Assembly (NCBI GenBank): GCA_031772625.1
Contig: CM062810.1
Span: 868,825,650 to 868,889,649 of the forward strand
Direction: 5' to 3'
DNA length: 64,000 nucleotides
From: Pinus tabuliformis
Lineage: Eukaryota > Streptophyta > Pinopsida > Pinales > Pinaceae
The notes below the pieces were generated by a model. It worked only from the letters and a program-made list of their open reading frames with translations. It had not been told where the DNA came from and did no database searches. The position numbers were made by a program, and so were the translations under genes. Positions 11,115 through 20,987 of this stretch are shown here, piece by piece (positions within the stretch are counted from its first letter, which is position 1; each line of letters begins with the position of its first letter).

Positions 11115-11500
11115 AAAGCTAAGATTGAGAGATTCACCGATGGGTTGCTAGTGTCATTCAAAGAAAGGATTGGGTTTGATGAGCCTAGACCATTGGAGGA
11201 AGCCATCAGTGAGTTGAAGAATTTTTATGATAAATCAAAGGGCAAGACTGAGTCCAGGAACGATTAGAAAGGTAATGATAAGAATAAAGGAATGTGAGCT
11301 AATAAGAGAGGAAAACCACGTGATATAGATGACAAGGAAAATGTAGCACCATCTAAGAAGTTTAATGCATCTAAAAAAGGGCGGGGATTTCGATCTAAGG
11401 ATCATAATAAGGGTGATGGTAGGAAACCTTTAAAATGTTGAACTTGTGGAAAGGATCATCGCAGAAGAGATTTTTCATAGAAATAGGATGACAGACCGCA
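11115..11500 (+). pseudogene. Gag C-terminal half of gypsy element G with zinc-knuckle remnant
   Basis: In the frame restored across the solo LTR it reads AKIERFTDGLLVSFKERIGF and then EPRPLEEAISELKNFYDKSK, followed by a lysine-rich stretch and a zinc-knuckle relic (K-P-L-K-C-stop-T-C-G-K-D-H-R-R-R-D) near 11430. The stop inside the knuckle and one at about 11266 show decay. Gypsy Gag normally ends in one CCHC knuckle that binds the genomic RNA. Confidence 0.7.
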
Positions 11501-11539
11501 AATTTACAATGCTTAGCAAGTGTAAATAGTTGGTGATGT

Positions 11540-11933
11540 TGGACAGAGTATTCCTCAGATTTATGTAGCATTTGATAATATACAAAACGATCATCAAGAA
11601 TCTATTATCGAGATGGAAAGTAAGCTTTGTGATCAAGTTATTTTTATTTTGATTGATGCTGGATATAACTATAGTTATATCAGTCTTGACCTGGTGGATA
11701 AGTGTCATTTGAGTAAAGAAGTGCATGAAAAGTCTTGGCTGGTGTAGTTGGATATATGTACTAAGAAAAGAGTTCTTCATTGTGTAAGGTCTTGTGCATT
11801 TGAGTTGAACAGTATGTCTACATTAGCGCATCTAAATGTGCTTTTGTTTAGATATTACAGTATGTTGTTGGGTATGGATTGGTTATTCATTCATGATACT
11901 GAAGTAGATTTCTATGATAAGGATATTGAGTGA
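11540..11933 (+). pseudogene. Aspartic protease of gypsy element G
   Basis: The motifs IFILIDAGYNYSYIS (active-site D-T/S-G altered to DAG) and YYSMLLGMDWLFIHDTEVDF are those of a Ty3/gypsy protease, which cuts the polyprotein. The S/T-to-A change next to the catalytic aspartate and an in-frame stop near 11747 point to loss of function. Confidence 0.7.
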
Positions 11934-12099
11934 TTGGATAATGACAAAAAGAAGAGAATATTGCAGGGTAAGAAGAAGCCTACATTAGTGAGAATGGTTA
12001 CAGTTATGTAGAAAAAGCATGGTAGTAGGAAAGGATGTGTATTTTTTGCAGTTCATATTTCTAGTAATAAAGGTAAGGATGTTGAGAAAGAAATGTCTT

Positions 12100-12860
12100 G
12101 AAGAGGTATCCGGTTTTGAAGGAGTTTCAAGATGTGTTTCTAGCAAAGATATCAGATTTATCACCTCATATGGAAGTGGAATTTTATATTGATTTTGACA
12201 CCAGGAGTAGCAATAGCATTGAAGACATATTACAAGATGAGTACTCCACAATTGGTGGAATTGAAGTTGCAATTAAAGGAAATTCATGACAATGGATACA
12301 TTAGGTCGAGTTTGTCACCTTGGGCTGCACCAATGTTCTTTTTGAAGAAGAAGGATTGTACTCTTAGGTTTTGTATCGATTACAGGCAGTTGAACAAGGT
12401 GATGATTAAGAAAAGGTATTGCTTTCCACATATTAATGACTCATTTGATTATATTAAGGGAGAAACAATTTTCTCAAAGATTAATTTTAGATCAAGATAT
12501 CATCATGTATGCATCAAAGAAGAACACATCTACAAGGCTTCTTCTAGACCAGGTATATGCATTATGAGTTTGTTGTGGTTCCTTTTGGTTTGACTAATGG
12601 TCCACCTACTTTCATGTGTTTGATGAATAGTTTGTTTCATCCTTATGTGGAAAATTTTGTGATAGTATTCATGATGACATATTTATATATTGATATATTC
12701 TAGGAATGAGGAAGAGCATGTCAAACATTTGGCAGAAGTGTTAATACTATTGAGAGAGCATTAGTTGTATTCCAAAAATAGGAAACATAGTTTCTTTCAG
12801 ACATAAGCTCATTAATTGGGGCATGTGGTTTCCAAGGATGATCCATACTTATGCAAGAAC
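12100..12860 (+). pseudogene. Reverse transcriptase fragment of gypsy element G
   Basis: The stretch starts with KRYPVLKEFQDVF, then LKEIHDNGYIRSSLSPWAAP, LRFCIDYRQLNKVMIKKRY, and INDSFDYIKGETIFSKINFR. A frameshift near 12190-12280 and another after 12560 break it. A diverged [14 protein letters not shown]-type segment follows, and then the sequence enters (AT)n at 12874. The catalytic YxDD region is degraded. Confidence 0.75.
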
Positions 12861-12871
12861 AAAATGATATA

Positions 12872-13561
<690 letters not shown>

Positions 13562-14219
13562 ATCCTCCACCCTTAGGAATAAATGGTCCCAATTGCTTGT
13601 AGACCCTCTGTGATGTGAGGAAATTTTTGTTGAACCTGGTCCCTGGTGAACCTCTTGCCCTGGTGAAGGAGTTCGCCTACTTTGAGAACTCGATATAAGT
13701 AGATCCTCTGCTAGAGAATGTTCTTTATATGTGTGTTCATAATCATATCATTTGTGGCCTTTTCGATACAACTTCGGTTGATCTCTATTAGTGTCAGCTG
13801 CTCAACAACGTCAGATGTGTCCAACAATGGGGGGAAGCATGGTCGCAATCAATCCACATTAAATATTAGGTGCAGGCCAAGGATTGGTGGAATGTTGAGA
13901 TCAAATGAATTTTCCCCTACAACCTTGGTGATGGTGTAAGACCCATATCGGAGCGAGTGAAGCTTGCGTTGGGGCCGAGTGAGGCACTCCTTCTACAAAT
14001 GTAACCAAACTTTGTCGCCCACCTAGAACTTGTGTGGCACCCAATGCTGATCATGACGCTACTTGTAATTAGCATTAGCTCTATCCAATATGTCGTGGAC
14101 CTATTGGAAGATGTGATGAATGCACCAAATGAAATTTTTAACCATGTCAGATTTAGTGTGGACATGAATTGAATCTACCAAAGTAGCTGAAAATGGTATC
14201 ACCACATCAATGGGACATA

Positions 14220-14730
14220 GTCACTAAAATCCTAATCCCAACTAAAATGGGTTGTGGCAAGTTGAGTTATGGACCGCTTTATTGTAATTGTGTTGGAAAT
14301 AGGGGAGGATTTCAACCTATGTGCATGGATTCTTTGAGTTCTACATGAACACAATGTGTGCAATCATCCTATTGACAACCTCTATTTTGCAATCAGTTTA
14401 GGGGTGGAAGGTCGTCGACTTAGTGAGTTTGGTATCTAGCATCGACCAAAGGCTTGAAAAAAATGTACTTAGGAACATTCTGTCCTAATTTGAGATAATA
14501 GATTGTGGGATCCCAAAGTGTACCCACACTCGTTGAAAGATGAACTTAGTAGTGGATTTTTTTGTGATATTCTTCTTGTAGCTCACCAAAATGGCCATGT
14601 TAGAGAATTCGTCGAAGACCACGAAAACATAGTCACTTCCATGCCTTGTAGAAGGAAGGCCCCACATGTAATCCATGGATATGGATTCCCAACGTCGAAT
14701 ATTAGTAGGAAATGGAGTATATAGGCCTTT
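14220..14730 (-). pseudogene. Integrase fragment of element A
   Basis: Minus-strand frames show ISMDYMWGLPSTRHGSDYVF, VVFDEFSNMAILVSYKKNIT and FQRVWVHFGIPQSIISN, then a separate frame with a FHP-TD-K-EVVNRM block. These are Ty3/gypsy integrase core motifs. Stops and frame shifts make it non-functional. Confidence 0.8.
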
Positions 14731-14951
14731 ATTCTTAATTTTCGGTTTGGAAATGGTGCAAGAAGTGAAGGATCCGATGTACTTCCCAACATCCTATTGA
14801 AGGTTTGTCCAATAAAAATACTTCTGCAAAACTGCCACTATTTTCTATACTCTATGCTTCAGTGACTAGAACTTACACTTCTTAATATAACAGAGCCAAC
14901 ACGTTTCATGCATATGTTGTATTGTCTTCCAGCTATCTTGTTTACTCTAAA

Positions 14952-14953
<2 letters not shown>

Positions 14954-15043
<90 letters not shown>
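14954..15043. repeat. (TA)n microsatellite, about 90 bp
   Basis: Near-perfect TA dinucleotides at the other border of element A. Confidence 0.97.
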
Positions 15044-15048
<5 letters not shown>

Positions 15049-15463
15049 TGCTTATGCATGCATGTATGGACTATTTTTTATAAGCATGTATGAATCTTTC
15101 TGAAATGTGTTGTTGGTTTAACCATCACTTTGGATTTCTTTCTAACATTCTTTCCAACTTGTGGTGCATCTTTGCTCATGTGTTCCCTTCCATGCCGTGT
15201 AATATTACAGGTTTCCAAGGGGGGCACTCACCTCACCCTCAATGTGTTAGAACCTCTCATGAACCTTCCTTGACTTATTGTAGCTGTCACACCCTTGCTA
15301 CCAATAGATATATCTTACCTACCTCTGTGCAAAACCACAGTCAAGGCATTACCGTACGACCCACTGCTGGGACTCCTACACCAAATTGTCTAAGGTCTAA
15401 TTGGAGCTTCTTACCATGGAGATCCCCTGACTTATTGGCGGGTCCAACACCATCAACATTTCT

Positions 15464-15486
15464 GGCGCTAGAAGGAGGGCCAAATG
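15464..15486 (+). other. Possible primer-binding site of element E
   Basis: The sequence tggcgctagaaggagggcc resembles the tggcgcc-type primer sites used by many plant gypsy elements (not the Met type). It lies upstream of the gag on the same strand, as expected. No LTR end was confirmed before it. Confidence 0.4.
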
Positions 15487-15542
15487 GCAAGCTATGTTCT
15501 CTCATCTTGTTTTGATCCTTTGCATATTTATCATAGAGTCTT

Positions 15543-15547
15543 GCACT
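15543..15547 (+). other. Target-site duplication of the T array (gcact)
   Basis: gcact lies immediately before the first LTR and again immediately after the third LTR (24994-24998). One perfect 5-bp pair brackets the whole three-LTR array. Confidence 0.9.
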
Positions 15548-15905
15548 TGTTGGCATTATGATTCAAGTGTTGTCCTTGATGGCAACTCACTCAGAGGTTG
15601 GTACAGATGCTCAGAAGTTGGTACAGGAGATGGCAACTTAATCAGAAGACAGATCCTAGTACAGCTTGCCAAGGAAGTTCATACACGCAGGTTTGTTAAG
15701 ACCAAGTCGCGTGTACACGCAGGTTGGCTTCAGAAAAAGCGCGTGTATGTGGAAAAGTACCTTTGGTCCATGGCGGTTAGTCCTTGGAAGTTGTGCCTAT
15801 GGTTTCGGACCATTATGTCTCGACGGACGTGTTGATCCCTAGTTTCGAGGTTGATGGTATTGTGTTTCTATGGTTTTGGCTCTTGGTATTGAACAAGGCC
15901 TAAGG

Positions 15906-15914
15906 CTATATAAG
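15906..15914 (+). promoter_or_regulatory. TATA box of T LTR 1
   Basis: ctatataagg follows a GC-balanced U3. Identical copies sit at about 19972 (LTR 2) and 24039 (LTR 3), and element D has tataaaagg at about 59565. Transcription would start about 30 nt downstream, putting the hairpin cluster in the RNA leader. Confidence 0.6.
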
Positions 15915-16344
15915 GAGAAGATCACTAGGCAAAGGTGTATGGATTGTGGGTGTCTGACGCAGTGAGAAGATCTGGTATTGCTGGTTATCTGTTCGGGACG
16001 CTTGGCAAGGGTCGGATCTGACAGCAAAGGCAGAAGTAATCATTTCTAGATCTGCACGCGGGTTGCCTTTGGAGAAAGCGCGTATACACGCGGTTTTGGT
16101 ACAGTGAAGTAGCGTATGCATGATAAGTATTAATATTTCAGGTTGCTGCTGATTCTAGTGGTTGTTGCAGAGTTCTAGATTCTGGTTTGGGTTCTGTGTT
16201 CTTGATGACAGGGTTTCAGTGATTCGGTATTGGGTTGTTTAATGAATTATGATGCAAGTATAAGTTGATGATTGTATTGCGGTAATGTTTGCTTTGTACT
16301 CTTGGATCCAGTATGAAAATGTATGAAACGTGGTCCCTGAAGGT

Positions 16345-16496
16345 TGTAGGGTCAGCACCTACGTACTAGTAAATGGATCAGCTAGTACAAGAGCTGAGGG
16401 GGTTGTAGCTCCCTTCCAAAAGTAGTTGAAAACGAGAGAGGGTTGTAGCCCTCTGCAGGTTGTAGCCTGCGTGCTGGTAAAGGACTGCACCAGTAC
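16345..16496 (+). ncRNA. Structured leader: hairpin cluster with UUGUAG loops
   Basis: Successive stems: gtactag/ctagtac (16363-16369, 16382-16388); a G-rich stem around loop ttgtag (about 16397-16414); agaggg-ttgtag-ccctct (16437-16454); gcagg-ttgtag-cctgc (16455-16470); ctggt/accag (16474-16478, 16489-16493). Three hairpins share the same six-base loop. Element D keeps several of them, one with a compensatory base-pair change. The cluster lies after the TATA box and before gag, where packaging or dimerisation signals are found in retroelements. That role is inferred. Copies occur in LTR 2 (+4066) and LTR 3 (+8133). Confidence 0.55.
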
Positions 16497-16859
16497 ATTG
16501 TAAAAGAAGTTTCTCATTAAAGAAGAAAGAGACAAATTGCAGCAGGTGGTTTTCACCCACATTGGGTTTCCACCTTATATCATGGTGTTCATGTGTGTGG
16601 CTTTTGTGTGATGATCTATTCTGTTATACTGCATCTGTTTACTGTTAATATGCTTAATAATATCCTGATGCATTTACTGAAGATAAGATTAACTGAATCA
16701 TAAGATATCTGCATATACGCTAGTTTCTTTAGACACAGTCGCGTGTACACGCGGGTTCACTTAACTGAAGTCGCGTATATGTTTCTGAGTATGAAATTGA
16801 AAAGTTTTATCTGATCTGATAATACTGATTCACCCCCCCTCTCAGTATTATTTCCAACA

Positions 16860-16877
16860 ATTGGTATCAGAGCAGGT
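16860..16877 (+). other. Primer-binding site, T copy 1
   Basis: ttggtatcagagcaggtcc directly follows the LTR. It is complementary to the 3' end of initiator tRNA-Met, the usual Copia primer. The second copy starts at 20927. Confidence 0.85.
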
Positions 16878-16920
16878 CCTTCAAAGAAAGCTTGATCGCT
16901 TGAAGGAAAAGATCCATCAA

Positions 16921-18774
16921 ATGGCTAATCCAGAAAGAGAGGCACACATCAGGCCACCAGTCTTTGACGGGAACAATTTTACTCACTGGAAGATAAGAAC
17001 CACTGCATATCTACAGTCGCTTGGAGCAGAAGTTTGGGGAATCGTAGAAGGAGGATACAAATTCCCATCAGCAACTCCTACAGATCCAGCAGAGAAAAAG
17101 CAATATGAGCTCAATGCCAAAGTAGTTACTGTCCTATTGAGTACTTTGACTCAATCAGAATTTATGAAGATCATGCATCTCAAATCAGCTAAGGAAATAT
17201 GGGACAAAATCGTTACAAGCTACGAAGGAGATGATCAGGTAAAAATAGCAAAGCTTCAAACTCTCAGAATCCGATATGAAACTCTTAAGATGAGAAGTAA
17301 TGAAAGCGTAGCTAATTATTTCCTGCGTATGGATGAGATTGTGAATTGTATGAGGGATCTGGGTGAAGAATTTGAGGAAGTTGTCTTAGTTCAAAAGGTT
17401 TTGAGATCTCTGTCTACTAAATTTGATTCTAAAGTATCTGCCATAGAAGAAAAGGAGAATGTGCGGAAAATTACCATGTCACAGCTTCACGGGATCTTAA
17501 CTGCTTTTGAAATGCGACAAGAGGTACCACCAGAGGCCGCATTCGAAGTGTCAGAGGAAGAAGATGAGGTAAATTTTGTCAAGAATCTTGAACGGGGATC
17601 TGGACGGTTCAAAGATAAGCTACCTTTCAAATGCTTTCTATGTGGTAGAGTTGGTCACTATGCTGCTAGATGTCCTCATAACAAAGAAAAGATATATGAA
17701 GAAGATGGTAGAAGCTATTATACCCATATTAAAAGTTCATTAAATGATAGTGAGGATATTAGAAGTCTCATGGCACATAAGAAGAAGAATGCTTCATCCA
17801 ATAATAGCGAGGATATTAAAAGTCTCATGGCACATGAAGAGATGAATGCAGAAACTGAAGAAGTTGCCAAACTAAAAGAACTATTGGAGACAGAAACCAG
17901 GGTAAGGGAGAAATTGCAGGATATAGCAAAAGATCAGAGCACAACTATTCAGAGACTTGAATCAAAGATCCTCTCTCTAAAAGAAGATCTTGAAGATCAA
18001 GAACATGAAGTGATCAAACTAAAGCGACAAGTGGAAGAAGGGAGAAAAGTTGAAGAAGACCTAAGGAAGAAGTATCTGAAAAAGGAAGAACAACATCAAG
18101 TTGAGGTAAATATCTTGAAAGGTAAACTAGAAGAAAAGGATAAGCTTTTACGATTTCAAGATAGTTCTAAAGTCTTGGATGATATTCTTAATAGTCAAAG
18201 ATCTCCTGCTATCAAGACTGGTCTTGGTTTTCATGAATATGTTGAAGGTGAATCTAGTTCACAAGGTGAGACAAGAAACTCTAATGAGAAATCTGAAATG
18301 CTCAAGGAACAACCAAGGAAAGAAATTCCTCAAGGAAGATCCTTTACTCCTAACTATGGACGTGATAGACGATTATTTCCTCCGCTGAATAATGTTGAAT
18401 GTTATGTATGTCATAATCTTGGACATGTTGCAGCCAGATGCAGAAGTAGAATGGTTCAAGAAAGATCATCGCATCCCAGGTACTTCAGAGGGTATTGCTT
18501 TGCCTGCAATGCATATGGACACAAAGCAATTGATTGTGATAGAAGGAACATGAAAAATATAAGGTGCTATACATGCAACAACTATGGGCATAAAGCAAGG
18601 GAATGCAGGAGCAGATTTCAAAATTCAAGACAAAAGGACCATACATCATCACAATTGCAGGAATTGAAGAAGACAGAGACAGAAAGGTGTGGGATAACTC
18701 AGTCAGCTGACATAACAGACACAGGGGAATCTGAAAGTGAAATTCAGTATTCCATCCTGCATACGCTTATATAA
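16921..18774 (+). CDS. Gag polyprotein of array T, copy 1 (UBN2 + four CCHC knuckles)
   Basis: This is an intact frame of 617 codons from the first ATG (MANPEREAHIRPP). The open frame itself reaches back to the primer site. Counting from that upstream limit (20 residues earlier), a Copia UBN2 Gag domain spans about 30-220, with NFTHWKIRTTAYLQSLG and ETLKMRSNESVANYFLRMDE. One zinc knuckle is at 258-271 (CFLCGRVGHYAARC). A tandem SEDIRSLMAH / SEDIKSLMAH repeat lies near 296-326. A charged coiled coil follows at about 335-440. Three more knuckles are at 514-527, 546-559 and 569-582. Gag would form the particle and bind element RNA. No enzyme follows, so mobilisation would need a Copia partner. 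The extra three knuckles and coiled coil are unusual compared with ordinary Copia Gag (one knuckle, 300-400 residues). Confidence 0.9.
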   Translation: MANPEREAHIRPPVFDGNNFTHWKIRTTAYLQSLGAEVWGIVEGGYKFPSATPTDPAEKKQYELNAKVVTVLLSTLTQSEFMKIMHLKSAKEIWDKIVTSYEGDDQVKIAKLQTLRIRYETLKMRSNESVANYFLRMDEIVNCMRDLGEEFEEVVLVQKVLRSLSTKFDSKVSAIEEKENVRKITMSQLHGILTAFEMRQEVPPEAAFEVSEEEDEVNFVKNLERGSGRFKDKLPFKCFLCGRVGHYAARCPHNKEKIYEEDGRSYYTHIKSSLNDSEDIRSLMAHKKKNASSNNSEDIKSLMAHEEMNAETEEVAKLKELLETETRVREKLQDIAKDQSTTIQRLESKILSLKEDLEDQEHEVIKLKRQVEEGRKVEEDLRKKYLKKEEQHQVEVNILKGKLEEKDKLLRFQDSSKVLDDILNSQRSPAIKTGLGFHEYVEGESSSQGETRNSNEKSEMLKEQPRKEIPQGRSFTPNYGRDRRLFPPLNNVECYVCHNLGHVAARCRSRMVQERSSHPRYFRGYCFACNAYGHKAIDCDRRNMKNIRCYTCNNYGHKARECRSRFQNSRQKDHTSSQLQELKKTETERCGITQSADITDTGESESEIQYSILHTLI

Positions 18775-19613
18775 TGAAGACAAGTCGCGTATATACGCGA
18801 GTTACAGGCTGCAAAGTCGCGTATATGGAGAAAGGGCAGCAGAACAGACCCAGGTTCAGTCATGGTTGACTCAGGCTCAGGGGGAGCAGAACAGACTCAG
18901 GAAATGGTTCAGACATGGTTGGCTTACACTCAGGGGGAGAATATTCTTCAAATAATGCATTGTTGGCATTATGGTTAGAAGGTGTTGATAAAGTCTATGA
19001 AGCTAAATGATACATCTTACTGTTTAGGAATGGTATTGCAGGCTGATGCTTATGGTACAGATCATGATGCTGTTGGTGGCTTTCATAAGTCTTGGTCTAG
19101 ATATTTCATCACTATGTCATGTATCTCTTTTATGATGTCAAGGTCATGTAACGGCCTATGTTGGTTTCCCCACTATGCCTGGGATGAATGATGAAATGTT
19201 CATGTATTATCATGTATCTTCACATGGTTAGGTGGATGAGTCAATATTGGTATATCCCCACTAGGTTGGGTGATGAATGTATGTTGAGTCTTTTGGTGAT
19301 AGGAAGGTCTTCTATGATGTATAAGTCTTTGTTCTTCTTGAAGAACATCTTTTGCAGATCTTGCCTACAGTCAAGGGGAGCATGAACAACACATTTCAGC
19401 AAGAGCAGGATGGATAGATTGGTACACTTTGGCATACACAAAGGGGGAGCACATTTGGAGATTTCAGCATGTACTCAGGGGGAGTATGGACAGCAGTATG
19501 GACAGGAGAGGGTATACCAAAGAAGAGAATATCTTGGTCCACCCTTTGCCCTTGATGTCAAAGGGGGAGAGTGACTTGGTGTGGTGGTTGCCATCAAGTC
19601 CAAAGGGGGAGAT
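18775..19613 (+). other. 3' untranslated region of T copy 1 with repeated polypurine-like motifs
   Basis: No long frame is present. The motif gggggag occurs about six times, and the last (aaagggggagat, 19602-19613) is the true polypurine tract next to LTR 2. At 18961 a 13-base copy of the LTR start (tgttggcattatg) follows one such tract. Two gtcgcgtatat-type palindromic motifs lie at 18784-18825. The same layout is present in copy 2 (22842-23680) and in element D. Confidence 0.75.
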
Positions 19614-20926
19614 TGTTGGCATTATGATTCAAGTGTTGTCCTTGATGGCAACTCACTCAGAGGTTGGTACAGATGCTCAGAAGTTGGTACAGGAGATGGC
19701 AACTTAATCAGAAGACAGATCCTAGTACAGCTTGCCAAGGAAGTTCATACACGCAGGTTTGTTAAGACCAAGTCGCGTGTACACGCAGGTTGGCTTCAGA
19801 AAAAGCGCGTGTATGTGGAAAAGTACCTTTGGTCCATGGCGGTTAGTCCTTGGAAGTTGTGCCTATGGTTTCGGACCATTATGTCTCGACGGACGTGTTG
19901 ATCCCTAGTTTCGAGGTTGATGGTATTGTGTTTCTATGGTTTTGGCTCTTGGTATTGAACAAGGCCTAAGGCTATATAAGGAGAAGATCACTAGGCAAAG
20001 GTGTATGGATTGTGGGTGTCTGACGCAGTGAGAAGATCTGGTATTGCTGGTTATCTGTTCGGGACGCTTGGCAAGGGTCGGATCTGACAGCAAAGGCAGA
20101 AGTAATCATTTCTAGATCTGCACGCGGGTTGCCTTTGGAGAAAGCGCGTATACACGCGGTTTTGGTACAGTGAAGTAGCGTATGCATGATAAGTATTAAT
20201 ATTTCAGGTTGCTGCTGATTCTAGTGGTTGTTGCAGAGTTCTAGATTCTGGTTTGGGTTCTGTGTTCTTGATGACAGGGTTTCAGTGATTCGGTATTGGG
20301 TTGTTTAATGAATTATGATGCAAGTATAAGTTGATGATTGTATTGCGGTAATGTTTGCTTTGTACTCTTGGATCCAGTATGAAAATGTATGAAACGTGGT
20401 CCCTGAAGGTTGTAGGGTCAGCACCTACGTACTAGTAAATGGATCAGCTAGTACAAGAGCTGAGGGGGTTGTAGCTCCCTTCCAAAAGTAGTTGAAAACG
20501 AGAGAGGGTTGTAGCCCTCTGCAGGTTGTAGCCTGCGTGCTGGTAAAGGACTGCACCAGTACATTGTAAAAGAAGTTTCTCATTAAAGAAGAAAGAGACA
20601 AATTGCAGCAGGTGGTTTTCACCCACATTGGGTTTCCACCTTATATCATGGTGTTCATGTGTGTGGCTTTTGTGTGATGATCTATTCTGTTATACTGCAT
20701 CTGTTTACTGTTAATATGCTTAATAATATCCTGATGCATTTACTGAAGATAAGATTAACTGAATCATAAGATATCTGCATATACGCTAGTTTCTTTAGAC
20801 ACAGTCGCGTGTACACGCGGGTTCACTTAACTGAAGTCGCGTATATGTTTCTGAGTATGAAATTGAAAAGTTTTATCTGATCTGATAATACTGATTCACC
20901 CCCCCCTCTCAGTATTATTTCCAACA
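19614..20926 (+). repeat. LTR 2 of array T (shared by both units)
   Basis: It is identical to LTR 1 by eye except for one extra C in the C run near its end. It serves as 3' LTR of unit 1 and 5' LTR of unit 2. Confidence 0.95.
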
Positions 20927-20987
20927 ATTGGTATCAGAGCAGGTCCTTCAAAGAAAGCTTGATCGCTTGAAGGAAAAGATCCATCAA

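Larger units (their letters stand above)
1622..12870 (+). mobile_element. Decayed Ty3/gypsy retrotransposon G, with nested insertions, truncated 3' end
   Basis: Order on the plus strand: 5' LTR (1622-3529), Met-type primer site, leader, Gag N-terminal half (to 4486), inserted solo LTR (4487-11114), Gag C-terminal half, aspartic protease, and the first part of reverse transcriptase up to an (AT)n array at 12874. RNase H, integrase and the 3' LTR are missing. Many in-frame stops show it is dead. Gag-PR-RT order and the LGMDWL and FCIDYRQLNK motifs place it in Ty3/gypsy. Confidence 0.8.
15548..16859 (+). repeat. LTR 1 of array T
   Basis: It begins tgttggcatt and ends tttccaaca, with TG...CA termini. 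It contains a TATA box at 15906-15914, several gcgtgtacacgc-type palindromes and a hairpin cluster at 16345-16496. It has 7 C before tctcagtatt, against 8 in LTR 2. Confidence 0.95.

Noticed and set aside
16359-16562. Antisense frames inside the T LTRs, repeated in LTR 2 and 3
   Set aside because: They are kept only because the LTRs are near-identical copies. No motif, and they overlap the hairpin cluster.
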